Below are positions 9,027-17,080 of a stretch of DNA of 64,000 nucleotides, piece after piece. This DNA is from Elusimicrobiota bacterium (GTDB lineage: Bacteria > Elusimicrobiota > Elusimicrobia > Elusimicrobiales > UBA9959): NCBI GenBank assembly GCA_003482905.1, contig DMXM01000003.1, positions 24,321 through 88,320 on the forward strand. The letters are read 5' to 3'. Every line of letters begins with the position of its first letter. The stretch's first letter is position 1. The notes below the pieces were generated by a model. That model was not told the DNA's origin. It was given only the letters and a program-made list of their open reading frames with translations, and did no database searches. A program made the translations under genes and the position numbers.

Positions 9027-9378
9027 TGGTGGAGGTGCCGGGATTCGCACCCGGGTCCGTAAACCGCTTGTCAGAACCGCTACAGGCTTAGCCTCGAGTT
9101 TGTCTCGGCCGGACTAAGTTCAAGGCGACAAGTACCGGCCAAGTTCCGTTTAGTCTTTTGCCTACCAGGGACGAAACGCGCCCCAGGAGACAGCATCCCG
9201 CATTGTAACGCTCTACATTCCGCGCGGGCGGCAGTCTGCGAGCGAGGCACACTTAAGCGTGCGCCCAGGCCATCTCGTTGGAGTTGGCTTTTGTTGTTTT
9301 GACCCTGTTTTACATGGCCTGGTCAACCATGGCCTGCTGATCTGACAGAACAAGTTAACGTCGAACCTATTCACCCCC
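9027..9378 (-). ncRNA. ssrA: tmRNA (ssrA)
   Basis: Transfer-messenger RNA of 352 nt that rescues stalled ribosomes. The 5' end GGGGGTG pairs with CACCTCC before an encoded ACCA end, forming the acceptor stem (one G-U pair). GGTTCGAC near the 5' end and the T arm CCGGG-TGCGAAT-CCCGG are canonical. The mRNA part reads GCC AAC TCC AAC GAG ATG GCC TGG GCG CAC GCT TAA, giving the tag ANSNEMAWAHA, with the stop in the loop of a GGCGCAC/GTGTGCC hairpin (helix 5). The final residues AHA differ from the common LAA. One-piece form, with 3' end next to the defence island. Confidence 0.97.
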
Positions 9379-9608
9379 GCTTGTCGCACCCCGCTCGCAC
9401 TGCACAGCGAGCGGGGCGAATAACGCCGGCCCTTTATAGGAACCGGGCCGGTGCGACACAAGGAGGGCTCTGCCCTCCGTTTCATCGTCGCTTGCTTACT
9501 GCGCTTCGCTTGTGCGCTGCGCTGAACCACCCGAAGATGAAATCTCCTTATTGGAGTTGTACCGCACCCCTCATCCGGGATGAGGGCGCGCTTAAACAAA
9601 AGGGTTCT
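9379..9608 (-). other. highly structured ssrA leader / palindromic intergenic element
   Basis: This gene-free stretch between mfd and ssrA is built of nested inverted repeats. An outer stem TGTCGCACC (9382-9390) pairs with GGTGCGACA (9450-9458). It encloses CCGCTCGC/GCGAGCGG (9391-9398 and 9408-9415) and a GCCGGCCC/GGGCCGGT stem (9425-9432 and 9445-9452, sharing its last bases with the outer arm). Next come GGAGGGC/GCCCTCC (9462-9478), TTTCATC/GATGAAA (about 9480-9542) and CCCTCATCC/GGATGAGGG (about 9570-9588). The outer stem ends 3 nt before the tmRNA 5' end. It may be a precursor-tmRNA leader, an inserted palindromic repeat, or an mfd terminator. Confidence 0.6.
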
Positions 9609-9715
9609 CAAAGAACTGTGTGTTGCTGACGTCTATATATAGTCTAGCACGTTTTCATTGGGAAGACCATAGGTAAAATGGACCGGGATAGAGCGGGCTT
9701 TGGGCCTATACTTTG
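9609..9715 (-). promoter_or_regulatory. AT-rich gap with possible ssrA promoter
   Basis: Between the mfd stop and the structured element. On the minus strand GCTAGACTATATATAG contains a TATATA-type -10 (around 9635-9640), but no strong -35 is visible. Nothing else is recognisable. Confidence 0.35.
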
Positions 9716-12700
9716 TCAGTTTTCAAGGGTATGAGCTACTACGGCTATATCGGACAGGGGGTCGTCCACGGCGGAAATATTTATGCCGTCGCCGGATTTA
9801 GACGGCAGGAACGAGAGCCGGGGCCCGAAAGCCTGACGCCAGCCGCCTATAACCTTGGGCTCCACAACGGCCCCTGGCAGGAACAGGACCTCAAGGTCCT
9901 CCCCCTTCTGTGTTACGGAGCGCACTAACTTTCTAGCCAGCGCTTTTTTCAGGCGGATAAGCTCCACCAGGTTCTTCAGGGGTCCGGGCGCGGGGCCCGA
10001 GATGTCCTCCAGGTCCTTCAGCAGCCCGGCCAACTCCGCTTGTTTCGCGTTAAGCAGCTTCTTATAGAAGTTAAGCCGCTCCATATCGTCGCCCACATAA
10101 TCCTCGGGGATGAAAGCCGGCACAAGCAGGTCCATTTTGGGCTCGGGCAGTTCGCGCGCGCCGGCGCGGCCTTTTATGCGGTCTATTTCCCCGTTCAAGA
10201 GCTTGATGTACATCTCAAGGCCTATCGAATTTATAAAGCCGTGCTGGCGCAGCCCCAGCAGCTCCCCCGCGCCGCGTATCTCCAGGTCGCGCATGGCCAG
10301 GCGGAAGCCGGAACCCAGTTCCGTAAATTCCTCCAGCGCCGATAGGCGCCGCACGGCGTCCTCGCTGATGGGGGCCGGCTCGTCGTTGCCCTCCGCCCTG
10401 GATTTCAAAAGCTGCGCCTTCTGTTTTAGCCGCTCCGCGCCGGTCTTCATCCAGCCGGGATAAAAAAGGTAGCAATAGGCCTTCTGTTTTTCGCGGCCTA
10501 TGCGCCCGCGCAGCTGGTAAAGCTGGGCCAGGCCCATTTCGTGGGCGTTCTCCACCAGCAGGGTGTTCACACTGGGGATATCCAGGCCGGATTCTATGAT
10601 GGTGGTGGCCATCAGCACGTCATACTTGCGGTTGAGGAAGTCCCACATGGCCTTTTCCACCGCGTCCGCGCGCATCTGGCCGTGTATCACGGCTATGCGC
10701 AGTTCCGGCATGAGTTTTTTCAGGTAGGCTTTGCGGCTCTCTATGGTCTGCACGCGGTTGTGCACGTAATAAACCTGGCCGCCGCGCGCCAGTTCGTAGG
10801 TGACGGCCTCGGCCGCGCTTTTTTCCGTAAAAGGCCGCACAAAAGTAGAAATAGCCTGGCGTCCCACCGGAGCGCTTTCGATAACGGACATGGACTTAAG
10901 GGAGGACAACGACTGATAGAGCGTGCGCGGGATGGGTGTGGCGCTCATCAGCAGGCAGTGCACGCCTTTGGCGGCCGCCTTTATTTTATCCTTGTCTTTC
11001 ACCCCGAAGCGGTGCTCCTCGTCAGCCACCATAAGGCCGAGAGCGGAGAACTCCACGTCCTTCTGCAACAGGCGGTGCGTGCCAACTATTATATCCACCT
11101 TGCCGCGGGCCAGGTCCGCCAGTATCTTTTTCTGCTCGGCCGGCGGAACAAAGCGGGAGATGACGCGGATGTTCACCGGGAAGCCGGCGAAGCGCTTGGT
11201 GAAATTCCTCGCGTGCTGGTCGGCCAGGATGGTGGTGGGCACCAATATGGCCGCCTGCCGGCCGTTGGCCACGGCGCGCATGGCGGCCCGCATGGCCACC
11301 TCGGTCTTGCCGAAACCCACGTCGCCGGCCACCAGGCGGTTCATGGGCATTTCAGACTCCAGGTCGGCCAGCACCTCGGCTATGGCGCGGGCCTGGTCGG
11401 GGGTCTCGTCGAAAGGGAAGGAGGCCGCGAACTCGTCCTCCAAGTGCCCGCCGTGCGGCAGGGCGGCCGTCTTGGAAGCCGCGCGCTCGGCCTCAAGCTT
11501 TAAAATGTCCAGCGCCAGGGCCTCCACCTCTTTCTTCACCCGGCCCTTCATCTCCGTCCAGGTCTTGGTGTCCATGTGGGACAGGCGCGGCACCTTGCCC
11601 TCGGAGCTTATATATTTCTGCACGTGGGTAAAGTCGTGCAGGGGCACCATTAATTTATCTCCGCGCGCGTACTCCAGGTAGAGGCAGTCGGAATCCTCCA
11701 CCCGCTCGCCGTAGGCGTTCCTGAAAAAAGCTTTTTTTATGCCGAGGTAGCGGCCCACGCCGTAATCCTCGTGCACTATGAAGTCCCCGGTCTTAAGGTC
11801 CGTCCACTTGAAGAATTTATTCTTGGGCTTTATAGAAGCCGGGTCGAACCTGTAACGGCGCCGGAAGAGTTCCGAGGAGGTTATAACGGCGGTCTTCGAG
11901 GGCGCGTGGACAAAACCCTCCTCTATATAGCCGGTGGAGATGGAAACCAGGCCGCCGGCCCCCTCGTCGGCCAGGGACTCGGCCAGGCGCTCCGATTCGC
12001 CGCGGTTAATGCAGAAAAGCTTAACCGACAGGCCGGTCTTTTTAAGGCGTTTCAGTTCCCCGGCCAGCAGCTTGATGTCCGAATTAAAATTCAAGTTGGA
12101 GGCCGCGCCGAAATCGGTTTCCGCGCCGCCGGCGCCCAGAATGCCGAAGCTGTAAATTTCCCCGGCGCCGGTCTCCGGCGCTTCGGGCAGGGCCGCGTCC
12201 AGGAACAGCTTCCACTCCGGCCCGGCGCAGGCTGAAAGCGGCCGCCCGGTTCCGCCGAAGATATTGGGCGGCACGTCCACGCTTTCCAGGAAATCCGAGG
12301 TGTGCTGGGTGTCTATCTCGAAATAGCGGATACTGTCCAGTTTTTTATCCGAAAAGAAAAGGCGCACCGGCTTTTCAAAGCCCGGCGCATAAAAGTCGAC
12401 CACCGAGCCGCGCGCGGCGAACTGCCCCTTCTCCTCAACGAATGAGGTCCTTTCGTAACCGGCCTTTATAAAAAGGTCCAGCGAGGCCCCCCTTTCATAG
12501 GAGTGCCCCTGCCTGAAATAGAAGCGCAGCGCGGCGTAAGCCTCCCCCGCCATCAACGGCTCGGCCAGGGCCTGCGGCGAGGCCACGTGGATATAATTTT
12601 TGCCGGGTTCAGGGGAATAGAGGGCACGCATGGCCCTGGCGCGTTCGGAACTGTCGGCGCCCCAGAGGCATACCTCGAAAGGCGGCAGGTCTTTGATAAG

Positions 12701-12856
12701 GCCGGAAAGAGAATTGAAAGCGTGCTGCCAGGAGACAAGGACGTCCTCGCCGGCGGCGGCGACCAGCATATTCGACGGGGCCCTTTCACAGGCCTTCAGC
12801 GCGAACCAGGCTTTGGCGCTCAGATTGGGCGCACCCTTGATAACTTTAACGGTCAT
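9716..12856 (-). CDS. mfd: transcription-repair coupling factor Mfd
   Basis: A 1046-residue DNA translocase that removes RNA polymerase stalled at lesions and recruits UvrA. Domain order matches the family: a UvrB-homology region at the N-terminus, an RNA-polymerase-interacting CarD-like domain (segment KTGDFIVHEDYGVGRYLGI), a RecG-like superfamily II helicase with Walker A GDVGFGKTEV, DEEH box (VADEEHRFG) and SATPIPRTLYQ, motif VI GRIGREKQKAYCY, and the C-terminal TRCF domain. It is about 100 residues shorter than E. coli Mfd (1148), mainly in the N-terminal part. The gene is divergent from alr with 35 bp between start codons. No Shine-Dalgarno precedes the ATG. Confidence 0.97.
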   Translation of the reverse strand: MTVKVIKGAPNLSAKAWFALKACERAPSNMLVAAAGEDVLVSWQHAFNSLSGLIKDLPPFEVCLWGADSSERARAMRALYSPEPGKNYIHVASPQALAEPLMAGEAYAALRFYFRQGHSYERGASLDLFIKAGYERTSFVEEKGQFAARGSVVDFYAPGFEKPVRLFFSDKKLDSIRYFEIDTQHTSDFLESVDVPPNIFGGTGRPLSACAGPEWKLFLDAALPEAPETGAGEIYSFGILGAGGAETDFGAASNLNFNSDIKLLAGELKRLKKTGLSVKLFCINRGESERLAESLADEGAGGLVSISTGYIEEGFVHAPSKTAVITSSELFRRRYRFDPASIKPKNKFFKWTDLKTGDFIVHEDYGVGRYLGIKKAFFRNAYGERVEDSDCLYLEYARGDKLMVPLHDFTHVQKYISSEGKVPRLSHMDTKTWTEMKGRVKKEVEALALDILKLEAERAASKTAALPHGGHLEDEFAASFPFDETPDQARAIAEVLADLESEMPMNRLVAGDVGFGKTEVAMRAAMRAVANGRQAAILVPTTILADQHARNFTKRFAGFPVNIRVISRFVPPAEQKKILADLARGKVDIIVGTHRLLQKDVEFSALGLMVADEEHRFGVKDKDKIKAAAKGVHCLLMSATPIPRTLYQSLSSLKSMSVIESAPVGRQAISTFVRPFTEKSAAEAVTYELARGGQVYYVHNRVQTIESRKAYLKKLMPELRIAVIHGQMRADAVEKAMWDFLNRKYDVLMATTIIESGLDIPSVNTLLVENAHEMGLAQLYQLRGRIGREKQKAYCYLFYPGWMKTGAERLKQKAQLLKSRAEGNDEPAPISEDAVRRLSALEEFTELGSGFRLAMRDLEIRGAGELLGLRQHGFINSIGLEMYIKLLNGEIDRIKGRAGARELPEPKMDLLVPAFIPEDYVGDDMERLNFYKKLLNAKQAELAGLLKDLEDISGPAPGPLKNLVELIRLKKALARKLVRSVTQKGEDLEVLFLPGAVVEPKVIGGWRQAFGPRLSFLPSKSGDGINISAVDDPLSDIAVVAHTLEN

Positions 12857-12871
12857 GCAATACAGTAATGA

Positions 12872-12877
12872 TATAAT
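12872..12877 (+). promoter_or_regulatory. -10 element of alr
   Basis: A perfect TATAAT lies 14 bp before the alr ATG, which predicts a 5' leader of only about 7-8 nt without a Shine-Dalgarno. The -35 would lie inside the mfd start region and is poor. Confidence 0.5.
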
Positions 12878-12891
12878 TTTCTCAACGAACT

Positions 12892-13965
12892 ATGCTTAAG
12901 TGGGTTGAAATAGATTTAAAGTCGATGGCCGGCAACGTGAGGGCCATAAAAAAGGCCCTCTCCCCTGGCGTGCTGTTCATGGCCGCCGTGAAAGCGGATG
13001 GTTACGGCCATGGCGCCGCCGCGGCGGCTAAAACGGCGCTTGCCAACGGCGCCGACTCCGTCGGTGTGCTTACCGCCGACGAAGGCGCGGCGCTCAGGAG
13101 CGCCCTGCCGAAAACCCCTATCCATTTGCTCGCCCCCTCCCTGCCTGAAGAAGCGCCGCTTATAGTGAAGACCGGCCTTGTGCCGACAGCCGACTCTCTG
13201 GCCTTTATAAAAGCGCTGGACCGCGCGGCAAAGAAGAAGATCTCCTACCACCTAGACATAGACCTGGGCCTTGGCCGCTGGGGGGTGCAGCCGGCGGCCG
13301 CGGCGGCCATATTGAAAGATGCCGTAAAATTTAAGAAAGCGGTCCCTTACGGTCTGTCCGCGCACCTGGCCTACAGGCCCGCCCAGAACATGACGGAGAC
13401 CGAGGAAAGACTTTCGACTTTCAGCGCGCTGGCGCAGGAACTGCGCGCGTTGGCGCCCGGCCTGAAGGCGCACGCGGCCAACAGCTCCATCCTAAGCGAT
13501 TTTCCGCACTGGCAGCTGGATATGGTGCGCGTGGGGAACCTGATGTACGGGATCTACCCCACCGACATTTATAAGAAAAAAAAGCAGGGCCCGCCCCTGC
13601 CCGGCCTGGGCCGGCCATGGCAGTTCTATGCCAGGATAATTTCAGTAAAGAATGTGAAGAAAGGTGAATCGCTGGGCTATGCCGGCGAATTTACGGCCCA
13701 ACGCGCCATGCGCCTGGCCACCATACCAGCCGGCTATTCCGACGGGCTCACCATGGAACCTACGGAAAACCACATCCGCATAACTTCCGGCTTTCAGTAT
13801 TGGGGCGTAATAAACGGCAAGAGGGCCTGGTTCACCGGCAAAACTGGCATAGCGCACACCATGCTGGACGTCACCGATATCCCAGAGGCCGTCATCGGCA
13901 CCCCTGTAGCCCTGCACGTGCGCCGCACCGCCGCCAACGCCAGGATCCCGCGCATCTACAAATAG
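12892..13965 (+). CDS. alr: alanine racemase
   Basis: A PLP-dependent racemase supplying D-alanine for peptidoglycan; works with ddl in this window. The PLP lysine is K34 in AAVKADGYGHG. DLGLGRWGVQ, RVGNLMYGIYP and the catalytic-tyrosine region IPAGYSDGLT are all present. Length (357) is normal for fold-type III alanine racemases. The start is the ATG at 12892 with an almost leaderless transcript. The gene ends two bases before a long inverted repeat shared with the convergent penicillin-binding-protein gene. Confidence 0.96.
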   Translation: MLKWVEIDLKSMAGNVRAIKKALSPGVLFMAAVKADGYGHGAAAAAKTALANGADSVGVLTADEGAALRSALPKTPIHLLAPSLPEEAPLIVKTGLVPTADSLAFIKALDRAAKKKISYHLDIDLGLGRWGVQPAAAAAILKDAVKFKKAVPYGLSAHLAYRPAQNMTETEERLSTFSALAQELRALAPGLKAHAANSSILSDFPHWQLDMVRVGNLMYGIYPTDIYKKKKQGPPLPGLGRPWQFYARIISVKNVKKGESLGYAGEFTAQRAMRLATIPAGYSDGLTMEPTENHIRITSGFQYWGVINGKRAWFTGKTGIAHTMLDVTDIPEAVIGTPVALHVRRTAANARIPRIYK

Positions 13966-13966
13966 T

Positions 13967-14056
13967 TTGGGGACGCTGCTTACTTTCTTACTTATTGAGA
14001 TGTGAGACAGGTTGTTTTACGCTTGGAATAAGTAAGAAAGTAAGCAGCGTCCCCAA
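13967..14056. repeat. perfect 30-bp inverted repeat between convergent genes
   Basis: Arms 13967-13996 and 14027-14056 are perfectly complementary (30 of 30), beginning TTGGGGACGCTGCTTAC and ending in AATAAG. They are separated by a 30-nt spacer. It fills the gap between the convergent alr and PBP stop codons. It could act as a bidirectional terminator, but it lacks a clean T-run and is far longer than needed. The arm sequence resembles palindromic intergenic elements spread by REP-associated Y1 transposases (recollection, not checked). Confidence 0.9.
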
Positions 14057-14062
14057 TCCCTA

Positions 14063-16192
14063 TCAATGCTGCACGTCGCAGAATTCTTTGGGCTCGGTGC
14101 CTTTTATGAAGGCCTCGAGGATCTTTTTCTTGCAGGTGGGCAGCGCCAGTTTTCCGGTCTCCTGGTCCACCGTCACGAACACTATGCCGTCCGGCACCGG
14201 GAAGTCGCGCACGGGCTGGTCTTTGAGTACTGTCTCCATTATCTCCGTCCACCAGGGCACCACGGTGCCGCCGCCGGTCCAGTCCTTCATCGGCAGCGAT
14301 ATAAAATCATCATAGCCCATCCAGGCGGAGGCCGTCAGGTCCGGCGTCATGCCTATAAACCACATATCCTTGGAATCCTGGCTGGTGCCTGTTTTGCCGG
14401 CCACCGGGCGCTTCAGGCGCGAGGCGTAGGAGCCGGTACCGCGTTGCACCACGCCCTTCATCATGTTCACCAGCACGTAGGAAAGTTGCGGCGAGAAGCT
14501 TTCGCTTTCTTCGGGCACCGCCTCCTCCAGCACGCGCCCCTGGTTGTCGGTGACCTTCAGCACGCCGAAAGGCGCCACATGGATGCCGCCGTTGGCGAAA
14601 GTGGAGAAGGAACTGGCCATTTCCATCTGCGTCACCAGGGAGGTGCCGAGCCCTATCGAGGGCACGGCCTCCAGATTGCGCTTTATGCCGGCCCGGTGCC
14701 CCACGTCGGCCACCAGGGTGGGCCCCACCCTTGTGACCAGGTAGATGGACGCCAGGTTGCGCGAAAGCTCCAGTCCCCGGCGCAGGGTTATGCGGCCCTG
14801 CGTTTTCCCGTCGAAGTCGCTGGGCACCCAGATCTTGAAATCCTTGTTGCCGATAAAAGGCTGTATGGCCAGGTCTATGGCGTACTGGTCCGTAGCGCCC
14901 TCCAGCAGGCGCCAGTCCTTGCCGTCGTAATAATAGGCCATCGGCGAATCTTCGACGATGGTGGCCGGGGTATAGCCGTTCATCAGCGCCGCCATCCACA
15001 CCATGGGTTTAAAGGTGGACCCCGCCTGTCGCGCGGCCTGGGTGGCGCGGTTGAATTTGCTGTCGCGGTAATTGCGGCCGCCTATCATGGCCTTTATGGC
15101 GCCGGTCCTGTTGTCCAGTATGACAAAAGCGCCCTGCAGGCTGACGGGGGCTTTCGCCGCGTCTTCGGCCTTCCCCTCCTCCGCCGGCTCGCGGCTTTTG
15201 GCGGCGTCGGCGTCGTACTTGGCCAGGTTCTTCTCCATGATATCTTCCGCCGGCACCTGCATGGCCAGGTCCAGCGTGGTATAGATCCTCATGCCGCCTT
15301 TCCAGAGCTGGTCCACCCCGTAGCGGGGCTCAAGCTGCTGGCGCACGTACTCCACGAAATAAGCCGCGTGGCTGGCGAACAGCGTGGACTTCTCGGTGGG
15401 GATGGGCTCCAGGGCGGCGGCCTCGGCCTCTTTCTCACCTATAAAACGTTCGTCTTTCATCCGCTGCAGCACCAGGCGGCGGCGCTGCCTGGCCTTCTCC
15501 GCGTTATTGAAAGGGGAGAAGCGTTCCGGCGAGGGGATCAGGCCGGTAAGCAGGGCGCATTCGCCCAGCGTCATCTCGGAAACGTCCTTGCCGAAATAAA
15601 GCTTGGAGGCGGACTGCACGCCGTAAACCCCGTTGCCCAGATAGATCTGGTTGAGGTACAGCGCCAGGATCTCCTGTTTGGAGAAATTCCGCTCTATCTG
15701 CAGGGCCAGGATCATTTCCTTCAGCTTCCGGGTGATGGTTTTCTCGGGCTTGAGGAAGATAAGCTTGGACAACTGCTGCGTCAGCGTGGAACCGCCCTGC
15801 GCGCTGCGCCTGTGCAGGATGTCGCGCAGCAGGGCGCGCATGATGCCGCGCGGGGAAATGCCCCAGTGGCGGAAGAAGTTCTGGTCTTCCATGGCTATCA
15901 CGGCGTTCTGCATGTCCACCGGGATCTTGGAGAGCGGCAGGATAGCGCGCTTTTCCACCGAGAACTCCGCGATCACCTGATTATTGACGTCGTACACGTA
16001 GGTGGCAAGGGACGGCGTGTACTCGTCCAGCTTGTCGATGGAAGGGATGTCGGAGAGCACCTTGCGCATCATAAGCGAGGCGGCCAGGATGAGGACGGCC
16101 GAAACCGCGCCTATGAGGTACACGGCCTTCAATACCAGTTCGCGGGCCGAAAGCCCGTCAATATGGTCCAGGAAACTGCGGACGAAATTCAT
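14063..16192 (-). CDS. mrcA: bifunctional class A penicillin-binding protein (PBP1A family)
   Basis: A 709-residue inner-membrane peptidoglycan synthase with glycosyltransferase and transpeptidase activity. One N-terminal transmembrane helix (about 22-42) is followed by a GT51 domain with catalytic E102 in MEDQNFFRHWG and GGSTLTQQL (133-141). The transpeptidase domain has SxxK as STFK (S392, K395), SxN as SRN, and KTGTSQ. Lengths and motifs are normal. On the minus strand TATAAT occurs 8 nt before the ATG, again suggesting a nearly leaderless transcript. Divergent from the peptidyl-prolyl isomerase pair. Confidence 0.95.
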   Translation of the reverse strand: MNFVRSFLDHIDGLSARELVLKAVYLIGAVSAVLILAASLMMRKVLSDIPSIDKLDEYTPSLATYVYDVNNQVIAEFSVEKRAILPLSKIPVDMQNAVIAMEDQNFFRHWGISPRGIMRALLRDILHRRSAQGGSTLTQQLSKLIFLKPEKTITRKLKEMILALQIERNFSKQEILALYLNQIYLGNGVYGVQSASKLYFGKDVSEMTLGECALLTGLIPSPERFSPFNNAEKARQRRRLVLQRMKDERFIGEKEAEAAALEPIPTEKSTLFASHAAYFVEYVRQQLEPRYGVDQLWKGGMRIYTTLDLAMQVPAEDIMEKNLAKYDADAAKSREPAEEGKAEDAAKAPVSLQGAFVILDNRTGAIKAMIGGRNYRDSKFNRATQAARQAGSTFKPMVWMAALMNGYTPATIVEDSPMAYYYDGKDWRLLEGATDQYAIDLAIQPFIGNKDFKIWVPSDFDGKTQGRITLRRGLELSRNLASIYLVTRVGPTLVADVGHRAGIKRNLEAVPSIGLGTSLVTQMEMASSFSTFANGGIHVAPFGVLKVTDNQGRVLEEAVPEESESFSPQLSYVLVNMMKGVVQRGTGSYASRLKRPVAGKTGTSQDSKDMWFIGMTPDLTASAWMGYDDFISLPMKDWTGGGTVVPWWTEIMETVLKDQPVRDFPVPDGIVFVTVDQETGKLALPTCKKKILEAFIKGTEPKEFCDVQH

Positions 16193-16276
16193 TAGTAATG
16201 ATTATATAACAAGGCCGACCCGCGCCGCGAGGCCCGGTCTTTTCCCTCTTCGATAAAAATGATACATTTAGACCAT

Positions 16277-17080
16277 ATGAAAAGACTTTTACCTCTTGTC
16301 TGCGCCGCCCTGCTGGCCCCCGCCTGCTCCAACAAGGACGGGAAAGTAGTGGCGCGCGTGGGTTCCGAAAAAATAACGGAGAGCTACCTGCAGGAAAAAT
16401 TCATGGAGATCAGCCCGGCGGCCCAGGCCTACCTGGCCACCAAGCCCGGCCGCAGGCAGTTCCTGGACGTGCTCATCCACGAGCGCCTGATGCTGCTGGC
16501 CGCCAAAAAAAGCCGGGTGGCGGCGGGCAAGGACTACAAGGACCGGATGAAGCAGAAAGAAGCCGAGCTGCGCCAGAACCTCGGTGAATACAAGGATTTC
16601 ATGCTCACAAAGATGTGGGTGGAAGATATGCGCGCGGGCGAACTGAACGTGACCGACGCCGAAGTAGAGGAGTACTACCAGAAATATCCGTATAAGGTCA
16701 CGCTGGCCCACATCCTGCTGCCCAGCTACGAAGAGGCCGAAAAAGTCGTCGCGAAGATCAAGGCCGGGGCCGATTTCGAGCGTACCGCCAAAGAATATTC
16801 CCTGGACAAGGAAGCCGTGCGCCTGCCGCCGGTGATGTACGGGGAATTCATGCAGGAGCTGGAGGATATGGCCTTCAAGATGCGCGTCGGGGAGACGCAG
16901 GGCATCGTAAAGACCCCCATGGGTTTCCACATAATAAAAAAGCTGGCCCAGGACAGGGCCGAAAGGGTACCCTCGCTGGAAAGGGTGCGCAAGATCCTTG
17001 AAAAAAAGAAATTCGACGGTTACCTGGCGAAGTTCCAGGAGAAAGCCAAAGTGGAGGTACTCGATGAAAACTACAAATAA
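16277..17080 (+). CDS. lipoprotein PpiC-type peptidyl-prolyl isomerase
   Basis: A periplasmic, lipid-anchored foldase of the parvulin/SurA type, probably helping outer-membrane or exported proteins fold. I chose the second Met (ATG 16277), which gives the signal sequence MKRLLPLVCAALLAPACSN with the lipobox cysteine at residue 18; the upstream ATG (16259) would add MIHLDH. A SurA_N-like helical region is followed by a PpiC domain (HILLP ... GFHIIKK, about residues 125-230). It overlaps the next gene by 17 nt. Neither gene alone has the two-PpiC-domain layout of E. coli SurA, so the pair may share the work. Confidence 0.87.
   Translation: MKRLLPLVCAALLAPACSNKDGKVVARVGSEKITESYLQEKFMEISPAAQAYLATKPGRRQFLDVLIHERLMLLAAKKSRVAAGKDYKDRMKQKEAELRQNLGEYKDFMLTKMWVEDMRAGELNVTDAEVEEYYQKYPYKVTLAHILLPSYEEAEKVVAKIKAGADFERTAKEYSLDKEAVRLPPVMYGEFMQELEDMAFKMRVGETQGIVKTPMGFHIIKKLAQDRAERVPSLERVRKILEKKKFDGYLAKFQEKAKVEVLDENYK

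Noticed and set aside
14066..16195. 709-codon plus-strand open frame opposite the PBP gene, and similar long frames opposite the PorV-like and giant genes (31477-33171, 33293-35098, 39257-42145, 42182-44713)
   Set aside because: These are antisense shadows of GC-rich coding strands; they have no recognisable domains, while the minus-strand frames carry clear family motifs.
16998..17063. Extended start for the SurA-like gene
   Set aside because: It would add 22 charged residues before the signal peptide; ATG 17064 has a good GGAGG and a clean signal sequence.
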